NCBI RefSeq assembly: GCF_904846175.1
Contig: NZ_CAJGZM010000003.1
Coordinates: 62,001 to 126,000 of the forward strand
Length of the DNA stretch: 64,000 nt
Direction: 5' to 3'
DNA from: Psychrobacter immobilis
GTDB lineage: Bacteria; Pseudomonadota; Gammaproteobacteria; Pseudomonadales; Moraxellaceae
Positions 9,818 to 19,629 of this stretch are shown piece after piece. Each line of letters starts with the position of its first letter. Within the stretch, counting starts at the first letter, position 1. Under the pieces are notes generated by a model, which was given only the letters and a program-made list of their open reading frames with translations, made no database searches and was not told where the DNA came from. The translations under genes and the position numbers were made by a program.

Positions 9818-9851
9818 AAAAAAGCGCAATGTCAGACAATGCGCTTTTTTT
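9818..9851. terminator. Bidirectional terminator between the LysR gene and the stress protein gene
   Basis: A GCGCA/TGCGC stem with an inner TGTC/GACA pairing, flanked by an A-run and a T-run. It serves the convergent genes on both sides. Confidence 0.85.
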
Positions 9852-9910
9852 AATGAGCTTTTTTAATAGTTGACAATAACTTGGGAACGACGTTAATTCT
9901 ATTCTTAGAG

Positions 9911-10372
9911 TTATTTGTTAACAGGTTTATCCAGTCTCACGACTAAGCTGTCGCAAGGGACGTTTGGCAAGATATTATCTGCTGTCGCACCACTAAGCCA
10001 AGCGGCAATGCCATGACGTTCATGACGACCGATGACCAGCAAATCAACCTCATGCTTGTGGCAATAGTTAACGATACCTTCGCTGTTAGAGATGGCGGTG
10101 GTCACTTCAGAATTGACCGCATGTAAGTCGTTACGGTCCAAAAACTGTGCCAGTTTGGCGCGCGCTTCTTGGCAACGTTCATCATCAATTTCATCATATA
10201 AGCTTGAGGCAGGCACCAGCTCATAGCCGAAGCCAACCATAGTATCTTTAACGATATGTAATACCGATAGTTTGGCGTTAGGACGATTCTCGACGATACG
10301 TTTGGCCTTTTGGGCGACCACATCAGCGTCGGACATCAAGTCGGTGACCAATAAAATATGTTCGTAACTCAT
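9911..10372 (-). CDS. Universal stress protein (UspA family)
   Basis: A 153-residue single Usp domain. It begins MSYEHILLVTDLMSDADVV (first strand with the Asp of the nucleotide site), contains VLHIVKDTMVGFGY after the second strand, and ends with the ATP-binding signature GRHERHGIAAWLSGATADNI then DSLVVRL. The Gly residues of the GX2GX9G(S/T) loop are only partly conserved, so nucleotide binding is uncertain. CGAGGAAG lies upstream of the ATG. Such proteins accumulate under starvation and stress in the cytoplasm; no partner is visible nearby. Confidence 0.92.
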   Translation of the reverse strand: MSYEHILLVTDLMSDADVVAQKAKRIVENRPNAKLSVLHIVKDTMVGFGYELVPASSLYDEIDDERCQEARAKLAQFLDRNDLHAVNSEVTTAISNSEGIVNYCHKHEVDLLVIGRHERHGIAAWLSGATADNILPNVPCDSLVVRLDKPVNK

Positions 10373-10726
10373 AGCGTCTTCCTCGTGTCAGATAGTATTT
10401 ACTATAGCACTCCTACCGAGCGCTGTTAAGTAGGCTTTGTTAATTCCATACTATCTTTATGTGTTATCACTTTTATCCCTGTTCTGTCTTGACTTATCGA
10501 GCTCTTAGCCCCATCTAGTTTCGTTAGGCAAACTCTTTTTAGCTGCTAAATGCCATTCTATTTAAAGATTACCCAGACATTTTTTATAACGCTGCTATTG
10601 TTATGCAAACGAATTTCATAAATATAATCTCACCACTTTTGATTGCTTATCCTGACATACGTCACTAGTTATTGGCTAAATGAGCGATTGACTGGAAAAC
10701 TCTCAGGATAGTCTATAAGGAAAATT
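10373..10726. promoter_or_regulatory. Divergent promoter region between uspA-like and M16 protease genes
   Basis: A gene-free stretch of 354 bases between divergent genes. A TATAAT lies at 10623-10628, with TTGTTA 19 bases upstream (10598-10603), a possible promoter for the protease gene. No other structure was recognised. Confidence 0.4.
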
Positions 10727-13700
10727 ATGACCGACACGTTATCTACTACTGATCTAACTTTGCATCCTGCCTTTGAGCTGATTGAGCATCGCCACATTGA
10801 GGCGCTATCGATGGATGTGCTGATCAGTCAGCATATTAAGACTGGGGCGATGCATTACCATTTGGCGCATCCGAGTGATGAAAATGCCTTTTTGGTCGGC
10901 TTTCGCACCCAGCCAATGGACTCAAAAGGTGAGGCACATATTCTAGAGCACGTGGCTTTATGTGGCTCTGAGAAATTCCCCGTACGTGATCCGTTTTTTT
11001 CGATGATTAAACGCTCATTAAATACTTTTATGAATGCGATGACTGCTGCCGATTGGACAGCCTATCCGTATGCGACGCAAAATAAAAACGACTACTTTAA
11101 CTTACTTGCCGTTTATCTTGATGCGTCATTTTTCCCAAATATCCATCCGCTTGATTTTGCCCAAGAAGGCATTCGCGTAGAGTTAGACGAAAATGATAAG
11201 CCGCAGTTTAAGGGTATCGTCTTTAATGAGATGAAAGGCGCGATGAGCGGCGAGATTGACCAGTTATATCATACGGTTGCCCATCACTTGTTCCCAACGA
11301 CGACCTATCATTATAATTCAGGCGGTGATCCTACTGATATTCCTGACTTGACCCATCATGAGCTGGTTGAATTTCATCAAAGCCATTATCATCCATCAAA
11401 CAGTGTGATTATGAGCTTTGGTAATATTCCGGTCGCTGAGACGCAGGAGAAAATCCATGAAGATGCCTTAATTCAATTTGAAGCGGGTAAAAAACACGTC
11501 TCACGTCCAGAAAAGCGTCTGTCTGCACCGATTAGCGCCGTTGACACTTATACCGCTGACGAAGCCGGTCCTGACCAAACCCATCATGTGGTTGCGTGGT
11601 TATTGCCATCGATTACCGATCCAAAGCAACGTTTAGCCTTGCGTTTATTAGAAGGCGTGTTGGTTGAGCATGCTGGCTCGCCGCTGCGTGCGTATTTGGA
11701 CAGCCATCCACTTGGTAAAGCACCAAGTCCGCTATTGGGACTCGACGACAGTCATTATGAAATGGTATTTTATACTGGATTACGTGGCTCTAATCCTGAG
11801 CATGCCGAAGCGGTAGAGCAGGGCATTATTGATTTGCTTAAAGAGGTTGCTAGCAAACCGATTGATGATGAAACCATTGAAACCATCCTGCATCAGATTG
11901 AGATAGATCAGCGCCATATCGGTGGCGATAGTATGCCGTATGGTCTAAATCTAATGTTAGAAGGCTTTAGTACTGCGATTCATGATGGCAACCCTATCGA
12001 TGTCTGGGAAGTTGATGAGCATCTACAATGGCTACGTGAGCAAGTCGTCGACGCGCAGTGGTTACCAAATTTAATTAAGCAGCACTTGTTAGACAATCAG
12101 CACCGTGTCCGCGTCACAATGACGCCAGACAGCGAAAAAACAGCCCGTTTGGCAGCCGCTGAGCAAACCCGTCTTGATACCATTGCGATGGATTTGACCG
12201 CTGATGATAAAGCTATCTTAAAACAACAAGCGTTAGATTTGGCAGCGCGCCAAGCAGCGCCTGATGATTTAAGCTTATTACCGAAAGTTGGCTTAGAAGA
12301 TGTACCAACGGATATCAGCTTTAAAGAAGGCAAGCAAAAACGAGTAAGTTTGAGTGGGCAAGACAGCATCTTATTTGAATATGAAGCAGGCACCAACGGC
12401 TTGTATTATTATCAAGTAATTGTGCCATTAACCGATGCGATTGGTGAGAATGTTGATAACAACAATGAGTTGCCCATTAATGAGGTGATTAATCATCCGT
12501 TATTGCCTATTTATTTAAGCTTACTGTCTGAGTTGGGTACGGATTCGCTAAGCGCTCATGAGATGCAAGCCAAGCAAGCGGCGCATTCATCAGGGGTGAC
12601 GGCGCGTATAAGTCAGCGTACCAATATCGATGACAGCCAAGCGATTAGCAGTTACTTTGTGGTTGCCACGCGCGCGCTGAATCGTAAGCCTGAAGCAATT
12701 GATTTACTAAAAGAAGTCATGGAACACAGTGTCTTTAGTGAGCATGACCGTATCAAAGAAATCTTGCAGCAGCGCCAAGCAGGTTGGCAGTCAAACCTTG
12801 CCGGTTCTGGACATTCTTATGCGATGCAAACCGCCAGTCGCGGCATGAGTCGCCAAGCGCAGTTAGAATATGTGCGCAGCGGTCTGCCAGCATTGAACGC
12901 GCTAAAAGACTTCTTAACCCATGCCAGTACCGATGATGCACAGTGGGATAAATTAACAACCAGTTTGATGGATTTACATCAACGTTTAATCAGCTTGCCT
13001 AAGCATGCCGTTATTATCTGTGAAGCAGAGCAAACCGAACGCTTGAGTAATTTGATTGTTGATAGTTGGAAAGACAGCCAAGCACCGAAAATTGCTGAAA
13101 AAATAACAAACTCTGATGCGGGTATTGAAGATAGTATTCCAAGTGAGTTTGCCGAGTTGCAACTTGATGCAGCGTTAAATGGCGATAAAGACGCGGTCAA
13201 AGCACTAGAAAGTGGTGTGGCGCTCGACGTTGAAGACTTGGCTTGGTTAGTGCCGACCAACGTTTATCACAATGCTAGCGCATATACCGTGCCAGCGGCT
13301 GACCATCCTGATACAGCAGCTTTAATGGTATTAGCGCCTTATTTGCGTAATGGCTACTTGCATAGTGCTATTCGTGAGCGTGGCGGTGCTTATGGCGGCG
13401 GTGCGGGCTATGATGCCAACGCTTGCGCCTTTAAGTTCTTTAGCTACCGTGATCCGCAGTGCGCTGAGACCTTTGTGCACTTCGATTCCAGTATCGAATG
13501 GCTATTGAATGAGCCGCAAACGGATGAGCAATTAGAAGAAGCTATCTTAGGCATTATCTCAGGCATGGATAAGCCGGGTTCTCCAGCAGGGGAGGCGATT
13601 AAAGCGTGCTTTGCTAATTTGCATCATCGCGGCGTAGACTGGCAACGTAAAATGCGTGCTGCCATTTTAGCGGTGACGGTTGCTGATTTGCAGCGTGTTG

Positions 13701-13810
13701 CCAAGCAATATCTGCAAGGTCAAAAACACGTGCGTGCCGTATTAGCGCCCTATGATAAAGAAGCTGCGGTACAAGAGCTTGGCTTTAAAGTATGTAAAAT
13801 TAGAAGCTAG
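10727..13810 (+). CDS. M16C metalloprotease, presequence protease (PreP)-like
   Basis: A 1027-residue zinc peptidase of the M16C subfamily, the PreP/CYM1 type that degrades short unstructured peptides inside a closed chamber. The inverted zinc motif HxxEH is at residues 71-75 (GEAHILEHVALCG), and the distal zinc ligand E168 lies in GIVFNEMKGAM. Then come the second (inactive) M16 domain, the long hairpin linker with M16C-associated repeats, and a C-terminal half with the substrate Arg/Tyr motif (IRERGGAYGGGAGYDANA). The length matches bacterial PreP homologues. No signal peptide is seen, so it should be cytoplasmic. ATAAGGAAA precedes the ATG. It is monocistronic, flanked by a strong terminator. 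Confidence 0.95.
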   Translation: MTDTLSTTDLTLHPAFELIEHRHIEALSMDVLISQHIKTGAMHYHLAHPSDENAFLVGFRTQPMDSKGEAHILEHVALCGSEKFPVRDPFFSMIKRSLNTFMNAMTAADWTAYPYATQNKNDYFNLLAVYLDASFFPNIHPLDFAQEGIRVELDENDKPQFKGIVFNEMKGAMSGEIDQLYHTVAHHLFPTTTYHYNSGGDPTDIPDLTHHELVEFHQSHYHPSNSVIMSFGNIPVAETQEKIHEDALIQFEAGKKHVSRPEKRLSAPISAVDTYTADEAGPDQTHHVVAWLLPSITDPKQRLALRLLEGVLVEHAGSPLRAYLDSHPLGKAPSPLLGLDDSHYEMVFYTGLRGSNPEHAEAVEQGIIDLLKEVASKPIDDETIETILHQIEIDQRHIGGDSMPYGLNLMLEGFSTAIHDGNPIDVWEVDEHLQWLREQVVDAQWLPNLIKQHLLDNQHRVRVTMTPDSEKTARLAAAEQTRLDTIAMDLTADDKAILKQQALDLAARQAAPDDLSLLPKVGLEDVPTDISFKEGKQKRVSLSGQDSILFEYEAGTNGLYYYQVIVPLTDAIGENVDNNNELPINEVINHPLLPIYLSLLSELGTDSLSAHEMQAKQAAHSSGVTARISQRTNIDDSQAISSYFVVATRALNRKPEAIDLLKEVMEHSVFSEHDRIKEILQQRQAGWQSNLAGSGHSYAMQTASRGMSRQAQLEYVRSGLPALNALKDFLTHASTDDAQWDKLTTSLMDLHQRLISLPKHAVIICEAEQTERLSNLIVDSWKDSQAPKIAEKITNSDAGIEDSIPSEFAELQLDAALNGDKDAVKALESGVALDVEDLAWLVPTNVYHNASAYTVPAADHPDTAALMVLAPYLRNGYLHSAIRERGGAYGGGAGYDANACAFKFFSYRDPQCAETFVHFDSSIEWLLNEPQTDEQLEEAILGIISGMDKPGSPAGEAIKACFANLHHRGVDWQRKMRAAILAVTVADLQRVAKQYLQGQKHVRAVLAPYDKEAAVQELGFKVCKIRS

Positions 13811-13856
13811 TTTTTTTACTGATAGCAAAATAAGTAATAGCAAATCAGTATCTGTA

Positions 13857-13903
13857 TAAAAAAACCGCCGCCTTCAATATTTATATTGAAAGCGGCGGTT
13901 TTT
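13857..13903. terminator. Bidirectional terminator between the protease and Nudix genes
   Basis: A long hairpin: AAAAACCGCCGC/GCGGCGGTTTTT with an inner TTCAATAT/ATATTGAA stem and one mismatch. The A and T runs on both ends suit convergent genes. Confidence 0.92.
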
Positions 13904-13931
13904 ATTGTGGGTAGTATTTTTAAAAGCTGGA

Positions 13932-14495
13932 TTAATAGCGCTTGATGGCTTGATCTTTGCCAATCAACTCTTGATGGATGGGGAAGTCTTCATGGTTATC
14001 ATGTTGCTTACGGTCGGCAAAGTAGCTTTTTAACGTGCGGCGTACGGCTTCAAAGGCAAGCTTATCCCACGGAATATCTTCTTCGGTGAATAAAGCGCAA
14101 TCAAGACTTTCAGAGCCAATACCATAAGCGCCATCTTTTAGCTCGGTGATATAAATGCTATAGATTTGCCCGATATCAGGAATATCGTATAAGCAGTATA
14201 GATGCGGGTTGGTAACGACTGCCTCCGCTTCTTCAAAGCTTTCTCGCGCAGCACCTTCTGCCATGGTTTCGCCATTTTCCATAAAGCCTGCGGGCAGCGT
14301 CCATAAGCCATATTGCGGCTCAATCGCACGGCGACATAGCAGTACTCTGTTTTTATGCACGACCAGCGAGCCACAAATCACTTTTGGATTTTCATAGTGA
14401 ATATAATTGCAGTTTGGGCATACCAAACGCGGGATATTATCGGTGGTTGGTATTTTGCGTTCTGCTTCATGACCGCATTGTAGACAATAGCGCAT
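13932..14495 (-). CDS. Nudix hydrolase with N-terminal zinc ribbon
   Basis: About 187 residues counting from the ATG at 14495, which starts MRYCLQCGHEAE. That start has AAGG upstream and begins exactly at the zinc ribbon; the upstream in-frame ATG at 14543 would add a hydrophobic 16-residue tail and lacks a ribosome binding site. The ribbon has two CxxC pairs (CLQC, CPNC). The Nudix box follows at GFMENGETMAEGAARESFEEA, matching Gx5Ex7REuxEExGu apart from its last positions. Similar proteins hydrolyse NADH, ADP-ribose or related nucleotide diphosphates; the substrate here is not determined. Confidence 0.9.
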   Translation of the reverse strand: MRYCLQCGHEAERKIPTTDNIPRLVCPNCNYIHYENPKVICGSLVVHKNRVLLCRRAIEPQYGLWTLPAGFMENGETMAEGAARESFEEAEAVVTNPHLYCLYDIPDIGQIYSIYITELKDGAYGIGSESLDCALFTEEDIPWDKLAFEAVRRTLKSYFADRKQHDNHEDFPIHQELIGKDQAIKRY

Positions 14496-14865
14496 ATCAA
14501 CTGCCTTATATAATAAAAAAGAGGAATAAGAAAAGGTTGTCATTATTTGAAGAATTATAATTCTTGTTTTATAAAATAATATGACTTTAGCCTATCAAGT
14601 TTTATTTGAAAATAGCCATTAAGCCTAAGATAACACAAATTTTCATCGCACTGGCAGTGATAATAAAAAGCACACATTTTTTCTAAGCTAATTGTAGCTA
14701 GCCTTACGTTTATGAAAGAAGGTGTTTTTATGCGTCGCTGTCGGGGCAGCGATTACCGCGCCAGTCCAGTCACAGAAAGTATATGCAGTCGTGTTCAGAT
14801 TGCGCTAGGCTAGACTGACGTTAAATAATAAATGATGGCTCTACCTTTTACCTTAAAGGATAGCT
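14496..14865. other. Gene-poor interval between the Nudix and HPP genes
   Basis: About 370 bases upstream of the minus-strand Nudix gene. It is mostly AT-rich but contains a GC-richer block (about 14728-14823) that holds a short plus-strand ORF listed separately. No terminator hairpin was found for the HPP gene. Confidence 0.5.
14730..14813 (+). CDS. Possible 27-residue small protein
   Basis: A short ORF beginning MRRCRGSDYRASPV and ending in ALG, preceded by AGAAGGTG five bases before the ATG, which is one of the best ribosome binding sites in this window. The base composition is higher in G+C than the flanking DNA. It is basic and has two cysteines. No promoter, homologue or function was recognised, and it could be chance. 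Confidence 0.3.
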   Translation: MRRCRGSDYRASPVTESICSRVQIALG

Positions 14866-15381
14866 TTACCAATAACGCGGGTAATGGCGACCGCGCCCGA
14901 TATTGTTATAAATGAGAGCAACCACCACCAAGGCGAGCGCGCCGACCAGAGTAGGGGTAATTAAAAAATGCCATTTGACGCCGCCGAGCATGACGATTAA
15001 TGGATTAGAGCCGGCAGGTGGGTGCGGTACGCGCAGCAATAGCATCAGCGCAATCGCCGTACCGACCGCCAGCGATAAGCTCCACCATTCGATACCAAAC
15101 AAGGTCAAAAATGATAGACCAGTAAAAGTGGTGATAAGATGACCGCCGACGATGTTTCTAGGCTGCGCAAAGGGGCTCTCTGGATAAGCAAAAATAAGCA
15201 AACAGCTGGCACCAAATGAGCCTAAAATCATGGCGACATTTTGCCAACTGCCTAATAGCGCCAGTATAGCGGTTGCAAAAGTACCGCCAACCCAAGCAAG
15301 GGCGATGATGACTAATGGCAATCTTTGCGGGCAATCATCAATCTTGCCCTGCATCTTATTTAATGAAAAAATCTTATCCAC
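14866..15381 (-). CDS. HPP-family membrane protein
   Basis: A 171-residue protein of the HPP family with four to five membrane helices. The name-giving motif occurs as RVPHPPAGSNPLI (residues about 117-129), and ASCLLIFAYPESPFAQPRN and GGHLITTFTGL match the conserved loop regions. Some HPP proteins have been connected with nitrite transport in chloroplasts and cyanobacteria; the bacterial role is unclear. The start is a GTG at 15381 with AGGAAAT properly spaced upstream. Confidence 0.88.
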   Translation of the reverse strand: MDKIFSLNKMQGKIDDCPQRLPLVIIALAWVGGTFATAILALLGSWQNVAMILGSFGASCLLIFAYPESPFAQPRNIVGGHLITTFTGLSFLTLFGIEWWSLSLAVGTAIALMLLLRVPHPPAGSNPLIVMLGGVKWHFLITPTLVGALALVVVALIYNNIGRGRHYPRYW

Positions 15382-15505
15382 GACTATTTCCTAAAAAAAT
15401 GTGATTTTTAAAATGGTTACTTGGGTAGTCAGTATTTATCTTTAATGGCTATTTATATTTAACGGCATTGATGCTTCATACTGATAAAAATATAGGGCAA
15501 TAATA

Positions 15506-16243
15506 ATGTTACTCCTCCCGCAGTCTGCACGTTTTGATGAATTTTCAGTCGCTGTGCCCGAATTTATTCGTTATCCGACCATTCGAAAATTGGCAGAACG
15601 CGTGCAGCAAGAGACCTTAAATGCCGTCACCAGTCCGGCGTTGTACGACGGCTCTAACACTTCTCGTAGCGTCCGCATTTTAGACAGCTTATATCAGACA
15701 CCGATTGCCGATGCCTCGGTATTGGTTGCCATTACCCACGAGCGCCATCCTAAATTGCTACTGACGCGCCGCGCCGCCCATATGAACAGTCATGCTGGCG
15801 AAGTCTCTTGCGTTGGCGGTAAGCATGACGCAGGCGATGGTAATAATGTCGTCACTGCCTTGCGTGAAGCCTGCGAAGAGACGGCGCTACCACCTGATAA
15901 AGTCCAGTTGCTTGGTCAATTACCCACTCAAACCTCCAAAAGCGGTATGAGTGTGCGTCCCATTGTGGCGCTGATTGCACCAGATTTATTGCTAGTGCCT
16001 GAGCTTGGCGAAATCTCACGTATCTTTTGGGCAGATTTTGAAACTTTACTGACTCAGCCTACCGTTGAGTATGCGGTAGAATATGCGATGCAAGATCAGA
16101 CCGCGACCATCCTCACACCCAGCTGGCAGGTTGATGGTGAAACGGTTTGGGGTCTGACAGGACGCGTCATTGCCAGCTTGTTGGAAACGGGCTTTGATCG
16201 GCAGCTTGAGTGGTATTACCGCATCGAGAATACGCGTAATTAA
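15506..16243 (+). CDS. Nudix hydrolase, CoA pyrophosphatase (NudL) type
   Basis: A 245-residue Nudix protein of the CoA-diphosphatase group, which splits CoA and its derivatives into 4'-phosphopantetheine and 3',5'-ADP. The Nudix box is spread over VGGKHDAGDGNNVV and TALREACEETALP. Just before it LLTRRAAHMNSHAGEVSCVGG matches the NuCoA signature (LLTxRSxxLxxHxGxVxFPGG) with changes. The C-terminal half contains the substrate-contacting PIVALI and FWADFETLL segments. Length is a little above E. coli NudL because of an N-terminal extension. It is divergent from the HPP gene with 124 bases between. Confidence 0.88.
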   Translation: MLLLPQSARFDEFSVAVPEFIRYPTIRKLAERVQQETLNAVTSPALYDGSNTSRSVRILDSLYQTPIADASVLVAITHERHPKLLLTRRAAHMNSHAGEVSCVGGKHDAGDGNNVVTALREACEETALPPDKVQLLGQLPTQTSKSGMSVRPIVALIAPDLLLVPELGEISRIFWADFETLLTQPTVEYAVEYAMQDQTATILTPSWQVDGETVWGLTGRVIASLLETGFDRQLEWYYRIENTRN

Positions 16244-16502
16244 CCCGCATAAGGGTTGAGGTTATCGATTGAGGTATCTAAAGTAGAACCATTCTCTAAC
16301 CAAAGCCAAGCGCGTCTTTTGCGGATTTATTATAGTTATTGTAGAGGCGGTTGATAATGGCTTAATATATTCTATTTACTACTAATAATATTCAACATAT
16401 GCTTTTTAGTTATGAACTATAGATTTTAATAATAATATTCGTTATAGATTTACTTAATGTTGAGCGGTTTCTCTGCTTTTATTATTCTGTATTTATCGCA
16501 CG

Positions 16503-17924
16503 TTATTTATAATAATCGTCATTTTTCTTCAGCCACCAGTTCATATTATCTTGGCGTTTGGCGCGGAAGGTTTCTAGTTTTTCAGCCACACTTTGATTGT
16601 GCTGGCGTGCCGTATCGAGCGCAAAAAGAATTGGTACTGAGGATAAAACACCAAAACGGATTTTTGATTTTGGCAAATCTAGCCCATCGCCGATATCATC
16701 ACCTACCAAAGTACGGGTCACGCTGGCATTGACCATCTCAACGAAACGTCCACGGCGATTGTCCTCACCCATCAGTTGCCGCGGCAAATCGTGTAGCGCT
16801 TTGGCTAGCGGCTGACCCATTTTAAAATCAAGCTGCTGAATCGATAAATAGATATAGAGCCATTCCCAACAAGCGGCTTCATCTTTTGGTAAGCGCTCTA
16901 AATCAACGCCCATCCAGTAGCTAGCAAGATTCCATAAATGCAGGATACCTTCAGCTTCCTCAGTGCTGATGCGTGCGCCTAGTAGTCGTAACCCTCGCAT
17001 AATCAATAATGAAAACTGCAAGTGGGTGGCAATCATATCGGTTTGATTAATCGGAATACCCCAGTAGTCTGTGTTCCAACTGCCATCTGGATTATGGTGT
17101 TGGTCGGCATTGGGTATGACGCCTTTAGCTGCATTGCCTTTACCTTTGAGCAAGTTTTGCCGCACAATAGTGTGAATTTGCCGCACCTTGATAGACTGCC
17201 GCCAGCCTTCTGAGCCAATCGCCAATACCTGCTCGATAGGTTGGCGATTATTACTTGTCTTCATATTCAATTGAGGATGTTCAGAGATAGCTAGGATATA
17301 CGCATAAGTACGCATCAAACGCGGTAGGGCGTCATGCATTAATGCGCCCGTTTGAATGAGCGGCAGGGAGAGGGCGGGAATACTATAGCCTGCCATGAGC
17401 GCGACGTTACGCAATAGCCAAATCAGCATCAGTGGATAACGTCGATAAGCGACGGCACCGATTTGTGCAAGTTTTGGGTCAAACCAAGTAGGATGGCTGC
17501 TAAATTGCTCGGTTAAGGCGTTAAATGCAGGGTTATTTACGAGGTTAGCATCGAGGTTGCTGCTACTGCTATTGCTACTGCTACTGCTATTGCTACTGTC
17601 GCTGATGATAAGTTGCTGTAAAGGCTTGGCAAAACGAATGCCATCAGTGGCTAACGCATCTGCCACTGGATCACCGATATCGTAGCCAGCAACCATCTCG
17701 TTTAATAAATCTTGCGAGATGACAAAGTCTTTTGGCAATAAATAACGCTTAATGCGCTTTAAGACTTGCAAGTCACTATGGTCGTCAATCGCCGTCGTGC
17801 GCCCATGACGCTGATAAGAGGGATGCGCGTATTGAGGGTCAGGCACTTGACGGATGTTAGTATCTTGCCGAGTACTGGTAACATTTTTTTTAGCGTTTTT
17901 TTTAGCGATATCGATGGGATCCAT
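16503..17924 (-). CDS. DUF2236 / MpaB-type oxygenase-like protein
   Basis: A 473-residue protein of the DUF2236 (ER-bound oxygenase MpaB/latex-clearing-like) group. Recognisable segments are AYRRYPLMLIWLLRNVALMAG, the RLMRTYAYILAI helix and TDMIATHLQFSLLIMRGLRLLG, followed by AEGILHLWNLASYWMGVD, where conserved histidine and arginine residues suggest a haem-type site as in Lcp. Residues about 113-132 form a Ser/Asn homopolymer (TCATTGCTACTGC-like codon repeats), probably a variable linker. The function is unknown. No signal peptide; it may be membrane-attached. The start at 17924 has only a weak ribosome binding site. Confidence 0.8.
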   Translation of the reverse strand: MDPIDIAKKNAKKNVTSTRQDTNIRQVPDPQYAHPSYQRHGRTTAIDDHSDLQVLKRIKRYLLPKDFVISQDLLNEMVAGYDIGDPVADALATDGIRFAKPLQQLIISDSSNSSSSSNSSSSNLDANLVNNPAFNALTEQFSSHPTWFDPKLAQIGAVAYRRYPLMLIWLLRNVALMAGYSIPALSLPLIQTGALMHDALPRLMRTYAYILAISEHPQLNMKTSNNRQPIEQVLAIGSEGWRQSIKVRQIHTIVRQNLLKGKGNAAKGVIPNADQHHNPDGSWNTDYWGIPINQTDMIATHLQFSLLIMRGLRLLGARISTEEAEGILHLWNLASYWMGVDLERLPKDEAACWEWLYIYLSIQQLDFKMGQPLAKALHDLPRQLMGEDNRRGRFVEMVNASVTRTLVGDDIGDGLDLPKSKIRFGVLSSVPILFALDTARQHNQSVAEKLETFRAKRQDNMNWWLKKNDDYYK

Positions 17925-18044
17925 ATTTATTAGCTACTCTATATCGTCTGCTTTTATGAACTAATGGTAAGCGCATTGGGCGATGCTGCTTTAAGTAACT
18001 TAGTTGTATTGAGCAACTTCATTATAAAGTCGCTCAGTTAATGA

Positions 18045-19247
18045 TTACGAATGATGGGTTAAATCCACCGAGGTATTATTGACATCGTTTTTCAAGGTCG
18101 CTTTAAGCATCAGATAACCGGCAATACCAGAAACGATTGAACCCATAATGATACCCAAACGCTCATCAAATAATGGCGTCGCGCCGCCAAAGGCCAGACC
18201 ACCAATAAATAAGCTCATGGTAAAGCCAACGCCGCAAAGTAACGCTGCGCCGTAGATTTGCTTAAAGGTCATACCTTTTGGCATGGTAGAAATACCCAAT
18301 TTGAAAATTAACCAGCACATTATCATCACACCCATTTGTTTGCCGATAAATAGTCCGGCAGCAATACCCAGTGGCACCGAATGAAACAGCTCGGCAAAGC
18401 CTGCGCCCTTGAGCGAGATACCGGCGTTGGCAAAGGCAAATAATGGCAGAATCCCGTAAGACACGGTGTTTTGCAAGTCGTGCTCAAGCTCTTCAAGTGG
18501 AGAGTGTTCAGGGTCAGTACGGTCAAATAATGGAATAAATAAAGCGAGTACTACCCCAGCTAACGTCGCGTGAATACCAGATTTGAGCACGGCAATCCAC
18601 ATAATGACCCCAATCAGTATGTAAGGAGTGATGCTGGTGACATTACGGCGATTGAGTAGATATAAGAATGGTAAACAAAGAGCAGCGACAGCGAGCGAGC
18701 CGAGCGATAAGTCACTGGTGTAAAATAAGGCGATGATTAAAATAGCGCCAATATCATCGAAAATAGCAATAGATACCAAAAATACCTTGAGCGAGTTTGG
18801 CACGCGATTGCCAAGTAGGCTTAAAATGCCAAGAGCAAAGGCAATATCGGTCGCCGCAGGAATCGCCCAACCTTTCCAAAATTCAGGCTCATTATAGTTA
18901 AAGAGCAAGTAGACGATAGCCGGCATAATCATACCGCCCAACGCCGCGCCAGCTGGTAAGATAATTTGTTTGACGTTGGAGAGCTCGCCGATGAGCACTT
19001 CACGCTTAAGCTCAAGACCAACTAAGAAAAAGAACACTGCCATCAGACCATCGTTGATCCAATGATGGGCGTCCTTTGCAATTGCAAAGCTGCCTATTTG
19101 AATGGCGACGGGCGCATGAATAAAGGATTCATACCAAGCATTCAGAGGAGTATTGGCAATAATCATTGCTGCGATGGCTGCCAGTGCTAAGACAATGCCA
19201 CCTGACGCCTCGAGGTTAAAAAATGCTCTTATTTTTTGTATTGCCAT
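18045..19247 (-). CDS. nhaA: Na+/H+ antiporter NhaA
   Basis: A 400-residue inner membrane antiporter that expels Na+ (or Li+) in exchange for two protons, important for pH and salt homeostasis. It shows the hallmark [15 protein letters not shown] (Asp corresponding to D133 of E. coli NhaA) and [16 protein letters not shown] (the DD pair D163/D164). The N-terminal [20 protein letters not shown] and the [17 protein letters not shown] segment are also typical. About twelve helices are predicted. GAGGATGAT precedes the ATG. No nhaR is nearby. High salt tolerance of a marine or cold organism would fit. Confidence 0.97.
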   Translation of the reverse strand: MAIQKIRAFFNLEASGGIVLALAAIAAMIIANTPLNAWYESFIHAPVAIQIGSFAIAKDAHHWINDGLMAVFFFLVGLELKREVLIGELSNVKQIILPAGAALGGMIMPAIVYLLFNYNEPEFWKGWAIPAATDIAFALGILSLLGNRVPNSLKVFLVSIAIFDDIGAILIIALFYTSDLSLGSLAVAALCLPFLYLLNRRNVTSITPYILIGVIMWIAVLKSGIHATLAGVVLALFIPLFDRTDPEHSPLEELEHDLQNTVSYGILPLFAFANAGISLKGAGFAELFHSVPLGIAAGLFIGKQMGVMIMCWLIFKLGISTMPKGMTFKQIYGAALLCGVGFTMSLFIGGLAFGGATPLFDERLGIIMGSIVSGIAGYLMLKATLKNDVNNTSVDLTHHS

Positions 19248-19629
19248 ATCATCCTCATTGACTAAATAAAACGTGCTAAATCATTCAAAAACTTCAAGTA
19301 CCTGTTGTTATACCTTTTGATTCGGTCTGCTTCGATTCAATAGACCGTCATTAATATTGACATAGATTGATGTAACAAATAGGTGGCTCTAGTTTCTCAC
19401 AATTTTATTCATATAAACAATTAAATACGTTAACGGTTTTATGCTGCGTCCGTGAAGACTCAACGAATATCAAAGGACAACCTGATAAGACAGCCGATAT
19501 GACAAATCTAGCAGACTTTACTAGGTTTTTGGTTCTTTTTACGGTTTTATCTTTATAATGAGCGCTTTTACACAAATTTTAACGTCAAGTTTGCTTTTTT
19601 TTATATCCTAAATTTTCAAGGTTAGTGTC
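19248..19629. promoter_or_regulatory. Divergent promoter region between nhaA and a TSUP transporter
   Basis: 382 bases between divergent genes without an ORF worth calling. TATAAT at 19554-19559 with TTGGTT at 19529-19534 (spacer 19) is a weak candidate promoter for the plus-strand gene. No riboswitch or operator was recognised. Confidence 0.35.

Noticed and set aside
16457..16732. 91-codon plus-strand ORF overlapping the DUF2236 gene
   Set aside because: Most of it is antisense to a well supported gene.
17550..17610. Ser/Asn codon repeat in the DUF2236 gene as a possible phase-variation tract
   Set aside because: The repeat keeps the frame in units of three bases, so length changes would vary the linker but not switch the gene off.
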